Positions 26,996 through 35,497 of a stretch of 64,000 bases of DNA are shown here, one piece after another. The DNA is taken from positions 1 to 64,000 of the forward strand of contig JAHHIA010000009.1 in assembly GCA_019359045.1 (NCBI GenBank), given 5' to 3'. The stretch comes from Scytolyngbya sp. HA4215-MV1 (GTDB lineage Bacteria > Cyanobacteriota > Cyanobacteriia > Leptolyngbyales > Leptolyngbyaceae). The translations under genes were made by a program, and so were the position numbers. Position 1 is the stretch's first letter. Each line of letters starts with the position of its first letter. Below the pieces are notes generated by a model. The model was not told where the DNA came from, did no database searches, and worked only from the letters and a program-made list of their open reading frames with translations.

Positions 26996-27280
26996 TCAAG
27001 TCAATATTCTCAGCAGCCCCTGCTGACCGACCAGCAATTCTCTCAGTAAACTGAAAATCCCGACCCAGATTACGGGTGTAATATCAACCCCACCGATCGG
27101 TGGAATAATTTTTCTAGAAGGCGATAGAAAAATTTCTGTGGGGAATGTGATCCAGTTAAAGGGAAACTTGGCAAGTTCGATTTGGGGATACCAGGTCAGA
27201 ATGATGCGGAAAATGAACAGAAAGATGAAGGTGCCCAGCAGAGGACCCAAAACCCAAGTGGCAAAAATATCGGAAGTCAT
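26996..27280 (-). CDS. YggT family membrane protein
   Basis: About 94 residues with two hydrophobic segments: WVLGPLLGTFIFLFIFRII near the N-terminus and 'VIWVGIFSLLRELLVG' near the C-terminus. They flank 'WYPQIE..KFPFNWITFPTEIFLSPSRKIIPPIGGVDITPV', the YggT signature with its P-(T)-(E/D)-x-(F/L)-L-x-P-x-R-x-(I/L)-(I/L)-P motif. Cyanobacterial and plastid YggT/Ycf19-like proteins affect thylakoid or nucleoid organisation, but the biochemical role is unknown. I use the ATG at 27280; an upstream GTG adds two residues. It is convergent with accC. Confidence 0.92.
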   Translation of the reverse strand: MTSDIFATWVLGPLLGTFIFLFIFRIILTWYPQIELAKFPFNWITFPTEIFLSPSRKIIPPIGGVDITPVIWVGIFSLLRELLVGQQGLLRILT

Positions 27281-27474
27281 CAGCACTCAATGCATTAAGC
27301 TTTGTAACTGGTTTTCTCATGATTTTAACCTACCTAGATCGCAGTAAATCAGTGATTCTTCGTTGTTCTCTTTGGGCTTCTCTTTGAAACTCGTATCGCG
27401 ATCTGCTTCTCAAGGGTGTAACAGACCATTAAAATAATCACGTATGAACTGTTGTAACAAAGGAATTCGGTTCA

Positions 27475-27594
27475 ATGACTCCTTCTTTAGTAAATTTCTT
27501 CTACAGTCTGTTGGCAGGTTTTTTGGTGGTCGTGATCCCAGTCGTCGTTGGACTCGTCTTCATTAGCCAAAAAGATAAGGTTCAGCGTCTCTAA
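27475..27594 (+). CDS. psbX: Photosystem II protein X
   Basis: This 39-residue protein is easily overlooked because of its size. It begins MTPSLVNFFYSLLAGF, has one transmembrane helix rich in Val and Leu, and ends 'ISQKDKVQRL'. These features match PsbX, a single-helix subunit at the periphery of photosystem II that helps plastoquinone turnover at the QB site. AAGGA lies 12 bases upstream of the ATG. A likely -10 box (TAAAAT) is near 27429. It lies between yggT and ycf66, the usual cyanobacterial neighbourhood. Confidence 0.95.
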   Translation: MTPSLVNFFYSLLAGFLVVVIPVVVGLVFISQKDKVQRL

Positions 27595-27739
27595 GCGATG
27601 AGTTTCTCTCAAACTCAATCTTGTTTTTGCTCATCGGTGTGAGCGCTGGTCAGGGAATGGTTTAGCCGACCCATCATCAGTTGTCTAGAACCGACCCTAA
27701 TTAGCAAGTCCTCATTGAAGAGTTGATAAATCGTCTCAT

Positions 27740-27785
27740 CCCTGGATAAGTTCGGGTGGAGTTCGCCGTTTTTATCCAGGGTTTG
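27740..27785 (+). terminator. Stem-loop, likely terminator between psbX and ycf66
   Basis: CCCTGGATAA at 27740-27749 pairs exactly with TTATCCAGGG at 27772-27781 around a 22-base loop, followed by TTT. It lies 146 bases after the psbX stop and could end the psbX transcript. Confidence 0.5.
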
Positions 27786-27921
27786 AGGTTTGATTCTATG
27801 GGGTGCCGTGACACTTTGCCATTGACTCCGTTAATCTGGAGCTAGCTGGTTAAGACATCTCGGGGAGAAATCGCTAACATAAGGTCTAGTCCTTTGGGAA
27901 ATGTAGTCGTTGGAGGTAGCG

Positions 27922-28740
27922 GTGGGCATTCCACTTAGCTGGAGTAGCTTTTTGGGTATTGTGCTGGCGGTAGCCGGGGCAGGTCTTTATGCTCTGCGAT
28001 CGCTGCGCCCCAGTCTGGCAAGAGATCAAGATATTTTCTTCTCAGCGGTTGCTCTGCTCTGCGGTGGAATTATCTTTTTCCAGGGCTGGCGGCAAGATCC
28101 GATTTTGCAGTTTAGCCAGTTTTTGCTCACAGGATGTGCAATTTGGTTTGCTTATGAAAGCATTCGATTGCGCAGTGTAGCAACGGAACAGGCAAGGCGG
28201 AGTACACCGATTGTGGATGAAGATCGCCCAGTCAGTCGGGTTTATCGAGCTGAATTGGATGAACTCAGTCCAGCGGAAGATCGTCCGACGCGCCGTATTC
28301 GGGGGACTCGCGATAGCCGCCCCAGCCGTAGCGACGATTATTACGACGACACCCCAAGACGGCGTCCTTCCTCTCGTAACAGCAGTAGTAACAGTGATGA
28401 ACGGTATGGTTCCGACGATCGTCCTCGCAAACGACGTCCTCGCCCTACTGAAGAACGTCCTGTGAGAACGGTCGATGATGCGGAAAGCACGGATTATTCT
28501 TCGGATTATCCTGAAGACAGACCTCCACGACGCAGTTCTTCGCGTCCCAGTAATGGGCAAGAGCCTGGGGCAGCCCCCAAGCCAAAGCGTTCCCCCCGTC
28601 CTCTGGGGGATGAAGCACCACCGCCTCGTCGCCGTCGCGATGAAGACCCCGAGGCAGAGCCGCCTTCTCCCTCTGATTATGTAGACTATAAGCCTGTTGA
28701 TCCCGGGGATGACGAAACTGACAACTGGGGTGACTATTAG
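27922..28740 (+). CDS. ycf66: Ycf66 family protein
   Basis: About 272 residues. The N-terminal 95 residues are the Ycf66 domain: two membrane helices around SFLGIVLAVAGAGLYALRSL and 'AVALLCGGIIFFQGWRQDPILQFSQFLLTG', conserved in cyanobacteria and some plastids. The rest is disordered and highly charged, rich in Arg, Asp, Ser and Pro. I choose the GTG at 27922 because GGAGG ends five bases before it; a TTG at 27910 is the alternative. Function is unknown. It follows psbX, and a terminator lies just after the stop. Confidence 0.93.
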   Translation: MGIPLSWSSFLGIVLAVAGAGLYALRSLRPSLARDQDIFFSAVALLCGGIIFFQGWRQDPILQFSQFLLTGCAIWFAYESIRLRSVATEQARRSTPIVDEDRPVSRVYRAELDELSPAEDRPTRRIRGTRDSRPSRSDDYYDDTPRRRPSSRNSSSNSDERYGSDDRPRKRRPRPTEERPVRTVDDAESTDYSSDYPEDRPPRRSSSRPSNGQEPGAAPKPKRSPRPLGDEAPPPRRRRDEDPEAEPPSPSDYVDYKPVDPGDDETDNWGDY

Positions 28741-28762
28741 ATTTTCGATCAAGACTTTTTTG

Positions 28763-28792
28763 AATGCTTCCCTGAGCAAGGGAGCATTTTTT
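28763..28792 (+). terminator. Rho-independent terminator of ycf66
   Basis: AATGCT-T-CCCT pairs with AGGG-AGCATT (one bulged T) around a GAGCA loop, followed directly by TTTTTT. It starts 22 bases after the ycf66 stop. Confidence 0.8.
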
Positions 28793-28799
28793 CAGAGAA

Positions 28800-29432
28800 A
28801 TGTTTCTGATTCCGCCTGAAAAGGTGACTTTCTGGTTTTGCTTTTATGCATTGGGGCGCGCCCGATTTGTTCTGTTCAGGCAAACAGGTTCGCTCTGGCT
28901 TCGTCTAGGTCTGGGTCTAGGAAGTGTGTTTCTGGTTAACGCCTGCACACCCACTTCGCTTCCCGTGGGTCCAGTGTCTTTGAACAGCCGCTATACGGAT
29001 GAGCAACCCGCACTCAGCGGGGATGGCAGATTTTTGGCACTGGTTTCGAACCGGAGTGGAAGTCGCAATATTTTGCTTTACGATTTGCAACGCCAGCAGT
29101 TTGTGACTATCCCTCGGTTAAACCGACCGGATGCAATCGCTGAAAGTCCAAGCCTGAGTTATACCGGGCGCTATATTGTTTATCTTGCCAGTGATCGCAA
29201 TCGTCCTGAGGTGGAATTGTACGATCGCATCACTCAACAAACCCAACTGCTCACCGTGGGGTATCGTGGCTGGGTGCGGAACCCCAGCATTAGTCTGGAT
29301 GGTCGTTACATTGCGTTTGAAACGGGGTTGCGGGGGCAATGGGATATCGAAGTGATCGATCGCGGTCCCAACGTGGAACTGGATATTCCAGATGCACGTC
29401 GAATTCGCTCATCGCCCAATTCCCCATCCTAA
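28800..29432 (+). CDS. TolB-like (PD40 repeat) protein, putative lipoprotein
   Basis: A 210-residue protein. A long hydrophobic N-terminus (WLRLGLGLGSVFLVNAC) ends in a possible lipobox Cys. Then come three or so WD40-like/TolB propeller blades: 'DEQPALSGDGRFLALVSNRSGSRNILLYD', 'AESPSLSYTGRYIVYLASDRNRPEVELYD' and 'RNPSISLDGRYIAFETGLRGQWDIEVID'. Only half a propeller is present, so it may pair with itself or with the paralogue at 29590. It is expected at the outer leaflet or in the periplasm. The start is uncertain because the N-terminus before the helix is long. Confidence 0.85.
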   Translation: MFLIPPEKVTFWFCFYALGRARFVLFRQTGSLWLRLGLGLGSVFLVNACTPTSLPVGPVSLNSRYTDEQPALSGDGRFLALVSNRSGSRNILLYDLQRQQFVTIPRLNRPDAIAESPSLSYTGRYIVYLASDRNRPEVELYDRITQQTQLLTVGYRGWVRNPSISLDGRYIAFETGLRGQWDIEVIDRGPNVELDIPDARRIRSSPNSPS

Positions 29433-29589
29433 AACCGTGGGTTAGGTTCCAGACAGGTTGTTGATATTTTTGAAACCCTATCGCACCGTGAACTGAATCA
29501 TCGTCACCCTGAAAACTCAACCCGTCCGACTGAACACTTCGGCCCTTTTTATTTTTTGCATCACCTCAATTCTTTCACGCGACTGCCTT

Positions 29590-30111
29590 GTGAAACCCTC
29601 TGTTCCCCCGCTTACGATTGCTTTTATGCTGCTTCTGGGAGGATGCACAACTCCTCGCCTGGTAAGCTTTCCGTTTGATCCAGGTGGTAGAGGTCTCAAT
29701 AGCCCTTTTTCAGAGTTAAATCCAACCATTTCAGGGCGCTATATTGCCTTTAGTTCTGATCGGCGGGGCAGTCAGGACATTTATCTCTACGACACGATTG
29801 ATCGGCGGTTATTAGATTTACCTGGCTTGAACGCGATCGATATGATCACGTCTCATCCAAGCGTTTCAGAAAATGGGCGGTTTATTGTATTTGCAGCAAG
29901 TCGTCAGGGACAATCAGGAATCTATTTATACGATCGGGAAACCCGCCAACTGCGTAACCTGACCGAGTCTCTCCGTGCCGAAGTCCGTCATCCTACCATT
30001 AGTGCGGACGGTAACGTGATTGCGTTTGAATCTAGCGCCAGTGGACAATGGGATATCCTGCTCTACAACCGTTCTGGGCAAAAGTTGAATATCCAGACTG
30101 ATCCGCAATAA
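29590..30111 (+). CDS. TolB-like (PD40 repeat) lipoprotein
   Basis: A 173-residue paralogue of the preceding protein. A clear lipoprotein signal (LTIAFMLLLGGC) is followed by three PD40 blades: 'ELNPTISGRYIAFSSDRRGSQDIYLYD', 'TSHPSVSENGRFIVFAASRQGQSGIYLYD' and 'RHPTISADGNVIAFESSASGQWDILLYN'. The blade motif (S-x-x-G-x-x-(I/V)-x-F-x-S-x-R) is that of TolB and its relatives. The start is a GTG without a clear ribosome binding site. The tandem arrangement with 28800 on the same strand suggests duplication and perhaps joint assembly into a six-bladed propeller. Confidence 0.88.
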   Translation: MKPSVPPLTIAFMLLLGGCTTPRLVSFPFDPGGRGLNSPFSELNPTISGRYIAFSSDRRGSQDIYLYDTIDRRLLDLPGLNAIDMITSHPSVSENGRFIVFAASRQGQSGIYLYDRETRQLRNLTESLRAEVRHPTISADGNVIAFESSASGQWDILLYNRSGQKLNIQTDPQ

Positions 30112-30156
30112 GAGGCTGACGCAATCGAGAATTGAAGCGATCGAGGAGAGAAACTT

Positions 30157-30348
30157 CTAAAACCCTAACCAGGTCCAAAAATCCTGGCGAGTAAAAAGCT
30201 CTATGACCAATAAGGTGATGAACCCCACCATGGCAAACCTGCCATTGATTTGTTCGGCATAGGCAGTCCAACCAAAAGCAGGTATGGATTGATTGGACAA
30301 TGGCTCTGGGGTGGTAGACGTAACGGGGGAGTGCTCAGAAGACGACAT
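30157..30348 (-). CDS. High light-inducible protein (Hlip / SCP)
   Basis: A 63-residue one-helix chlorophyll a/b-binding-like protein. The helix carries the chlorophyll-binding pattern AEQINGRFAMVGFITLLVIE, i.e. E-x-x-N-G-R-x-A-M-x-G. The N-terminus is Ser/Thr/Pro-rich. Hlips bind chlorophyll and carotenoid and protect photosystem II assembly intermediates under high light. I use the ATG at 30348; a TTG two codons upstream is possible. I do not see a clear HLR1 box upstream. It is convergent with the TolB-like gene and follows the iron-sulfur subunit gene by 70 bp. Confidence 0.95.
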   Translation of the reverse strand: MSSSEHSPVTSTTPEPLSNQSIPAFGWTAYAEQINGRFAMVGFITLLVIELFTRQDFWTWLGF

Positions 30349-30418
30349 AGTCAATTTTTTCGCGGTGGGCGTTGGGATTGAAGGTTTGAGCGGAAATCGC
30401 GGTATACCAAAATCGAGT

Positions 30419-31495
30419 TTATCCGCCTCTGGGGATCTCTTGTTCGGGAACCGAGGTAAAGGTAATCGTCAGCTTGGCTTCTTGCGCTTGCACGGACTCA
30501 ATCAACGATTTTACCGTGCTTGTTCCTTCGGAAGCGGTAAACTCGAGCGGAAACTTACGTCGAGCCACCATCCGTAAGCCCAAGGGGATGAGACTCAGCA
30601 AGCCCTGGAGATCTCTAAAGGAATTCCCCACCACTCTGAGTCCAAACAAGCGTTCGTCAATCCATCCGCCTCGTTTCACCAGAGCAATTAAGGTTTTGCG
30701 GTGACGGATTGAGCGTCCTGCCTGAGCATCCTTGCGATCCAAAATTTCTCCCTTTAATTTACCAATCTGATCCATCGGGGCAACATCCATCGGACAGACG
30801 GCATTGCAGTAATAACACCGGGTACATCCCCACACGCCCTGGGTGCCCTGATGAGAGGACTCCAGACGCGACTCAATTTGGTCGTCACGATCGTCGGCAA
30901 CCAGTCGGTAAGCTTTGGCAAGCGCATGAGGACCGACAAAACCAGGATTGACCTCACGGGCATTGCATTCTGAATAGCAAGCACCACAAAGAATACAGTT
31001 TCCTGTTTGGTTCAATCGCGATCGTGCCTCGGGGGTTTGCAAAAACTCTCGCTCCGGGATCTGGCGTGCTGCGGTACTGACGTAGGGATCGATCGCCTTG
31101 AGGTTCTCCCAAAAACTGCTCATATCGACGACTAAATCCTTAATGACAGGCATATTACCCATCGGGGCGATCGTAATTTTTGGCAAAGCTTCCTGTACCG
31201 TTTGGGAATCAAGATTGAAGTGATTGACTGGATTTGCTTGAGGGGAAAAACGGGCGATTTCGCTGCCGACATTTTCTTTGCAGGCTAAAGCAGATCGTCC
31301 ATTAATGCGCACAGAACAACTGCCACAAATTGTGTTTCGACAGTTTTTGCGAAAAGCCAGACTACCATCCTGCTCCCACTTAATCTGATTCAAACAATCT
31401 AAAATTGTATTCCCTGGCTCAACATTTAGTGTGTACGCCTGAATCTTAGGAGGACTATCTTGGCTCTGCCGAACAATCTGAAAAAGAACTTGCAT
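30419..31495 (-). CDS. sdhB: Succinate dehydrogenase/fumarate reductase iron-sulfur subunit
   Basis: A 358-residue iron-sulfur subunit. The plant-type 2Fe-2S cysteines are in KNCRNTICGSCSVRINGRSALAC, and the 4Fe-4S and 3Fe-4S cysteines in CILCGACYSEC and CTRCYYCNAVCP. It passes electrons from the flavoprotein to the quinone pool in the thylakoid or plasma membrane. The C-terminal 100 residues extend beyond the usual 250, as in other cyanobacterial SdhB proteins. No sdhA or membrane anchor lies nearby, as is usual in cyanobacteria where the subunits are dispersed. Confidence 0.95.
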   Translation of the reverse strand: MQVLFQIVRQSQDSPPKIQAYTLNVEPGNTILDCLNQIKWEQDGSLAFRKNCRNTICGSCSVRINGRSALACKENVGSEIARFSPQANPVNHFNLDSQTVQEALPKITIAPMGNMPVIKDLVVDMSSFWENLKAIDPYVSTAARQIPEREFLQTPEARSRLNQTGNCILCGACYSECNAREVNPGFVGPHALAKAYRLVADDRDDQIESRLESSHQGTQGVWGCTRCYYCNAVCPMDVAPMDQIGKLKGEILDRKDAQAGRSIRHRKTLIALVKRGGWIDERLFGLRVVGNSFRDLQGLLSLIPLGLRMVARRKFPLEFTASEGTSTVKSLIESVQAQEAKLTITFTSVPEQEIPRGG

Positions 31496-32525
31496 AACTC
31501 AAAACTTAGTCCAAATTCTATTGGTTGAGAAATTGCTTTTACCAAACATCTGTCGAATTAGGCTGCGAAATTAGCTGGTCGATCCAGAGAGGCAGCTTTT
31601 TCTGATACATACCGAAACGAACCCAATTCCTCACCACTTCTTCTATGCCAATTTTCCAGGAAGATTCCGTGCAATACCAGCCCAGGTAAATAATCTACAT
31701 GCCTGGTGAAATCTTCAGGAGGTGTAGTCAAAATACTACCTTGATATCACCTGTTACCGCAGTGTTGGTCGAGCATGAAGCTTGGAGTAGGCGGTTTTGA
31801 TTGTGAACAAAATACGGCCAATCAAGGCTTAAAGATACCTTAAAAAACTGTAATCTTAGGGACAATCCTTTATATGGGAAGCCTCGATCGTACTTCTAAA
31901 ATTGGCTCAAGCGCGTGACTTTGCTGGGAGAACTCCTCAACCCCTTTCAAGCTCATAGAATCCGGGTATTGCACTCCGATATCAAGCGTGGCGAAATCCT
32001 TTGGTTAAAGGCTTAAAGTCTCTAACTTCTACCAATAAAATTTTCTCTGTTGCGAGAACTTGGCACGATGCTTATTCTCATTATCGATTTGGGGCAATTA
32101 CTCAGTACAGGCTTTGGAGAATGAGAAACAGTTCTAGGAAACTTCATTTTCACACAGCCACAAGTTCTCACAAATGATTTAGCGCTGAAATCTCTCGAAG
32201 AACCTGAGTGATGCAGGACTGTAGATTACTTGTTTACTTTTATTATAAAAAGAGAATGAGTTGGTTTCTGAACCCTTCTTTTACAAAATTGATGGGATCG
32301 TCGGTTGTAAAACTTAGAAAATTGCTATAAATTCAATTTAGGGCTAGAAATTGATTCAAAAAAAGTTAGCTTAAATCGAGATTTCTAATAAAAACCGTTC
32401 ATCCATACTTTGCCAAAATAGGTAGAAATAAGGATAATATTTTAAAAAGCCCGAATTAAAAGCCCGAATTGTTGGCTCTAGAGTCTATTAACCATTTCAG
32501 TAGCTAAGGATTGCTTTGTAGAGAA
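31496..32525. other. 1-kb AT-rich intergenic region upstream of cyAbrB
   Basis: This is the longest stretch without a gene in the window. It lies between the divergent sdhB and cyAbrB genes. It turns increasingly AT-rich toward cyAbrB and contains a 13-bp tandem duplication at 32446-32471. I see no frame with a ribosome binding site and no tRNA. An unrecognised small RNA or long 5' UTR could be present. Confidence 0.6.
32446..32471. repeat. 13-bp perfect tandem duplication in the cyAbrB leader
   Basis: AAAAGCCCGAATT is repeated twice without interruption, 55 bases before the cyAbrB start. It could be a binding site or a recent slippage duplication. Confidence 0.85.
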
Positions 32526-32936
32526 ATGACGGAAACTGCAACCACCCCATTAACGGGAAAAGCGCTACTTCAAAAAGTAAAAGAGCTTTCAAGCCTTCCC
32601 CGGCGAGAGACAGCTAAGCGTTGTGGCTATTACACGGTTACAAAGAACAAGCAGACGCGCGTCAACCTGACAGATTTTTATGACGCGGTATTGGCTGCAA
32701 GAGGTATTCCGCTGAGTCCAGAAGGCTCAAAAGATGGGCGAGGTCGTGAACCAACATACCGTGTTAGTGTTCACAGAAACGGTCAAATTGTGATCGGTGC
32801 AGCTTATACTCAGGCAATGGGTCTCAAGCCAGGAGATGAGTTTGAAATTAAGCTTGGTTATAAGCATATTCATCTCATTCAGATTGATTCAGGCAAGACG
32901 GACAGAAATGGATCTTCCGACGAAGATGAGGATTAA
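32526..32936 (+). CDS. cyAbrB-type transcriptional regulator
   Basis: A 136-residue member of the cyanobacterial AbrB family. The conserved N-terminal part begins MTETATTPLTGKALLQKVKE and runs through ETAKRCGYYTVTKNKQTRVN. The swapped-hairpin AbrB DNA-binding segment is at the C-terminus, unlike Bacillus AbrB, and includes GQIVIGAAYTQAMGLKPGDE followed by 'FEIKLGYKHIHLIQI'. These proteins bind DNA broadly and regulate nitrogen and carbon genes. I use the ATG at 32526 because the family starts there. It is not clear whether this is the cyAbrB1 or cyAbrB2 type. The AT-rich leader may be autoregulatory. Confidence 0.95.
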   Translation: MTETATTPLTGKALLQKVKELSSLPRRETAKRCGYYTVTKNKQTRVNLTDFYDAVLAARGIPLSPEGSKDGRGREPTYRVSVHRNGQIVIGAAYTQAMGLKPGDEFEIKLGYKHIHLIQIDSGKTDRNGSSDEDED

Positions 32937-33319
32937 TTCTCGTGTCTGAGTAGTTTTGGCTGGTTTCTACTTAAGGGCTTTTGTGAGTGTTCGATCGATG
33001 CATATTCTGATGGGTGATGAATGCTTTTCTAAGCTTCATGATATTTAGCTTGCAAAAATGTCTACCCTATGCTTTTTTGTTGTACTCTTAAGCAGATTTG
33101 GCTGGCTTCTAACAAGTCGCCAAATCATGGATGTCCTACAGGTTTTAGGTAGCGTAATTGATTGAATCCAGCTTTGGCTAGAGCAGACTTTGACTGTTCT
33201 GGCCAAAGTTGTTTCAGCAGATCCCTTATACCGATTCCATAACATTCGTAGCAGATGAATTTCTGAAGTGCTCAAGTAGTGGTGCTTGAGCCAGCCAAAA
33301 TCGCAACTTTAAAGTCCAG
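32937..33319. other. Intergenic region, no gene seen
   Basis: About 380 bp between cyAbrB and the CPBP protease gene. A 76-codon minus-strand frame (33045-33275) is open but has no recognisable domain or ribosome binding site. No hairpin stands out. Confidence 0.45.
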
Positions 33320-34174
33320 ATGGTCTTAACTCAGGTGGATGCACTGGTGGCGTTACTCAAACAGAGTTCTTCGCTGGTGCGTGTGGGATTGTTTTTTCTG
33401 GTTTGGCCTCTAATTTGGCTACCCATCGCGGTTCCTCTTTCCCTGGTTTTGCAATGGCAGCCGCCCAAGCCTCCAACGATCGCCCAAAAACTGCCTCTGG
33501 TTCTTTCTCTCTATCTCTTGGCTTTCCCGGTCTTGTGGGGATTTGCCTGGATGCAAGCAATCCCTTTTTCTAGCTATGGGCTGCAATGGCACGTCTCTGT
33601 GCTGAAATCTTTGAGCGTGGGTCTAGGGTTGGGCGTCCTGGGCTTAGTCGGATTATTCACCTTGCAACACCGATTGGGTTGGCTGGTAGGAAAAGTACCA
33701 AACTGGCAAAATTTGGGTGCGATTGGCTTGCCTGCGCTAGGGATGGCATTGGGCATTAGTCTGACGGAAGAATTGGTATTCCGAGGCTTTTTGCCAAATC
33801 AACTCTACACAATCCAACCGGGGTGGATGGTGGCAATTCTCTCTAGCCTGATTTTTGCCCTGCTACATCTTGTGTGGGAGGGACGGGCAGGGTTTGTCCA
33901 ACTTCCAGGGCTGTGGCTGCTGGGCTTGATACTGCTGCTTGCTCGTTGGGTGAACGAGGGCAGCCTAGGGCTCGCCTGGGGGCTTCACGCAGGCTGGATC
34001 TGGGGTCTGGCAAGCCTGGATGCGATCGGGTTGAGCCAACCTTCGGGGCGTGCTCCCCAATGGGTGACAGGTCTTGCAGGGCAACCGTTAGCCGGAATGA
34101 TGGGAATTCTTTTTTTACTAACAACAGGATTATTGCTTTGGGAGATCCGGGGTTTAGTAATCTGGATGACTTAA
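33320..34174 (+). CDS. CPBP family intramembrane glutamic endopeptidase
   Basis: A 284-residue multi-pass membrane protein with about eight hydrophobic segments. The Rce1/CPBP (Abi) motifs are present: the double Glu in SLTEELVFRGFLPNQ (motif 1, EExxxR), the 'SSLIFALLHLVW' helix (motif 2, His) and a third His in 'GLAWGLHAGWIWG'. The family cleaves proteins within membranes, from CAAX proteases to bacteriocin self-immunity. In cyanobacteria such proteins are numerous and their targets are mostly unknown. It is convergent with the DUF1868 gene, with a bidirectional terminator between. Confidence 0.92.
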   Translation: MVLTQVDALVALLKQSSSLVRVGLFFLVWPLIWLPIAVPLSLVLQWQPPKPPTIAQKLPLVLSLYLLAFPVLWGFAWMQAIPFSSYGLQWHVSVLKSLSVGLGLGVLGLVGLFTLQHRLGWLVGKVPNWQNLGAIGLPALGMALGISLTEELVFRGFLPNQLYTIQPGWMVAILSSLIFALLHLVWEGRAGFVQLPGLWLLGLILLLARWVNEGSLGLAWGLHAGWIWGLASLDAIGLSQPSGRAPQWVTGLAGQPLAGMMGILFLLTTGLLLWEIRGLVIWMT

Positions 34175-34225
34175 TGACATAGGTAGGGATAAAGTCAATT
34201 TTGAGCCACCCTTTACCTCAAGCTG

Positions 34226-34264
34226 AAAAGGCGAAACAGATCTTCGAAGATAGTCTCGCCTTTT
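34226..34264. terminator. Bidirectional terminator
   Basis: AAAAGGCGA at 34226-34234 pairs with TCGCCTTTT at 34256-34264, and the loop contains ATCTTCGAAGAT, itself palindromic. The A-run and T-run make it usable from both strands. It lies between the convergent CPBP and DUF1868 genes. Confidence 0.75.
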
Positions 34265-34308
34265 GAATATGAATTGGGTTGTAAAAACCGTCTCAGGCAA
34301 ACCCGGTT

Positions 34309-35094
34309 TTAAAATTCAAACACTGCCCAGTCGGATTCTCGATAATAGCAAGTCATATCATCGAATTTACGTAATTCTGCCTGGTGCACCCAGAAATCTG
34401 AAGCATTGCCATGTAACCATTGTTGGTTGAGTTCATTGCAGGTGTCACTCAGTTGGGCACGATCGAGATCGGTTGGGATTTTGCCAAAATAGCCGAGTGT
34501 GATATGAGCGGTGAGATTGTATTGCTGCTCGATCCCGATCGCAATGACATTGGGATTTTGGTAGATCGACCGCCGTAGCATAATCAATCGATTGTAAGCT
34601 TCTTCTTCTCGCGGTACGAGACATACACCCACTGCTCTGGGCATGATCATTAGTCCAGCAATTTGCATCTGAACAGGTCCCTGCGAAGGGGCAATCTGCT
34701 GATATTGCTCAAAGCTCTGAGCGATCGCCGATCTCAATTTGTCCTCAAATTCTGGATTTTCACTGGCATCCCGATATGCCTGATCCCAGATGAGGTCCGC
34801 CAGCGTCAGGTGGAAACTTTCAACAGGCAAGGGAATCAATAAGCTCGGATCAAACTGCTGGACTAAACGTTGCTGATATTCTTTAAGCAATAAGTAAATA
34901 TCTGCATTTTTAGTATCTTCTTCGCTGGGTGGCGTGATCACGGTATAACCGGGAAAGGGCACCGCTTGATAGTGCTGCTCCTCAAGGGGCTTGAATTTCG
35001 GAGATTCCTGAATGTTTTGCACCTGAGATTCGTAGGTCTCTGGTAGCGTCAGTCGGATCACCCGATTTAAGTAGGTCTGGTAGTTGTTATCCAA
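34309..35094 (-). CDS. DUF1868 protein, 2H phosphoesterase superfamily
   Basis: A 261-residue protein with two H-x-T motifs, FHLTLAD (His95) and AHITLGYF (His197), spaced as in 2H phosphoesterases such as LigT and cyclic nucleotide phosphodiesterases. The N-terminus 'KFKPLEEQHYQAVPFPGYTVITPP' is typical of DUF1868. 2H enzymes hydrolyse 2',3'-cyclic phosphates or related RNA ends; the substrate here is unknown. The start is a TTG at 35094 with GAGG 11 bases upstream, so the exact N-terminus is uncertain. Confidence 0.9.
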   Translation of the reverse strand: MDNNYQTYLNRVIRLTLPETYESQVQNIQESPKFKPLEEQHYQAVPFPGYTVITPPSEEDTKNADIYLLLKEYQQRLVQQFDPSLLIPLPVESFHLTLADLIWDQAYRDASENPEFEDKLRSAIAQSFEQYQQIAPSQGPVQMQIAGLMIMPRAVGVCLVPREEEAYNRLIMLRRSIYQNPNVIAIGIEQQYNLTAHITLGYFGKIPTDLDRAQLSDTCNELNQQWLHGNASDFWVHQAELRKFDDMTCYYRESDWAVFEF

Positions 35095-35497
35095 TCTGAA
35101 CCGCCTCGCGCAATGACTAATAGTGTGTCAAATTTGACCTAATGCAATTGGGGCTGCAATCAAAATGCCCGTTGAAACGTTTGAAATTGAGGACTAGAAC
35201 GATTTCGTAAACCTCCTTCAACCTTCTGCTCATGCACTCGCATCAGGCACTTGAGAAGGAAATCAACAAAGTGGGGATCGCCCGTGTAGATTTCATCCTA
35301 GCCCATCTCCTGGAAGGAATGTCAGGTTTGTCGAAGCAGTCGATCGTCTGTCCTGGAGATGGGTATCCTTCTGTCTTCTCGATCGCTCACTGTCTTGCTC
35401 CATTTCTGCATCTTTGCTAAGACAATTTTGGGCTAAGACGATTTTGGATCTTCGCTAGGACAATATCATCACTCAGAAGGGCTGTGAGGTGTTCTTT
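35095..35497. other. Intergenic region with short tandem repeat
   Basis: About 400 bp between the divergent DUF1868 and holA genes. Near its right end a 16-bp unit GCTAAGACAATTTTGG (35416-35431) is repeated directly (35432-35447, one change) and partly again at 35454-35467 (GCTAGGACAATATC). No gene or RNA is recognised. Confidence 0.6.

Noticed and set aside
27418-27460. Two TGTAAC motifs upstream of psbX as an HLR1 (high-light) box
   Set aside because: They are about 34 bases apart, whereas the HLR1 box needs close direct repeats.
28042-28779. 245-codon minus-strand frame across ycf66
   Set aside because: Antisense to the Arg-rich tail of ycf66; the low-complexity composition keeps the frame open.
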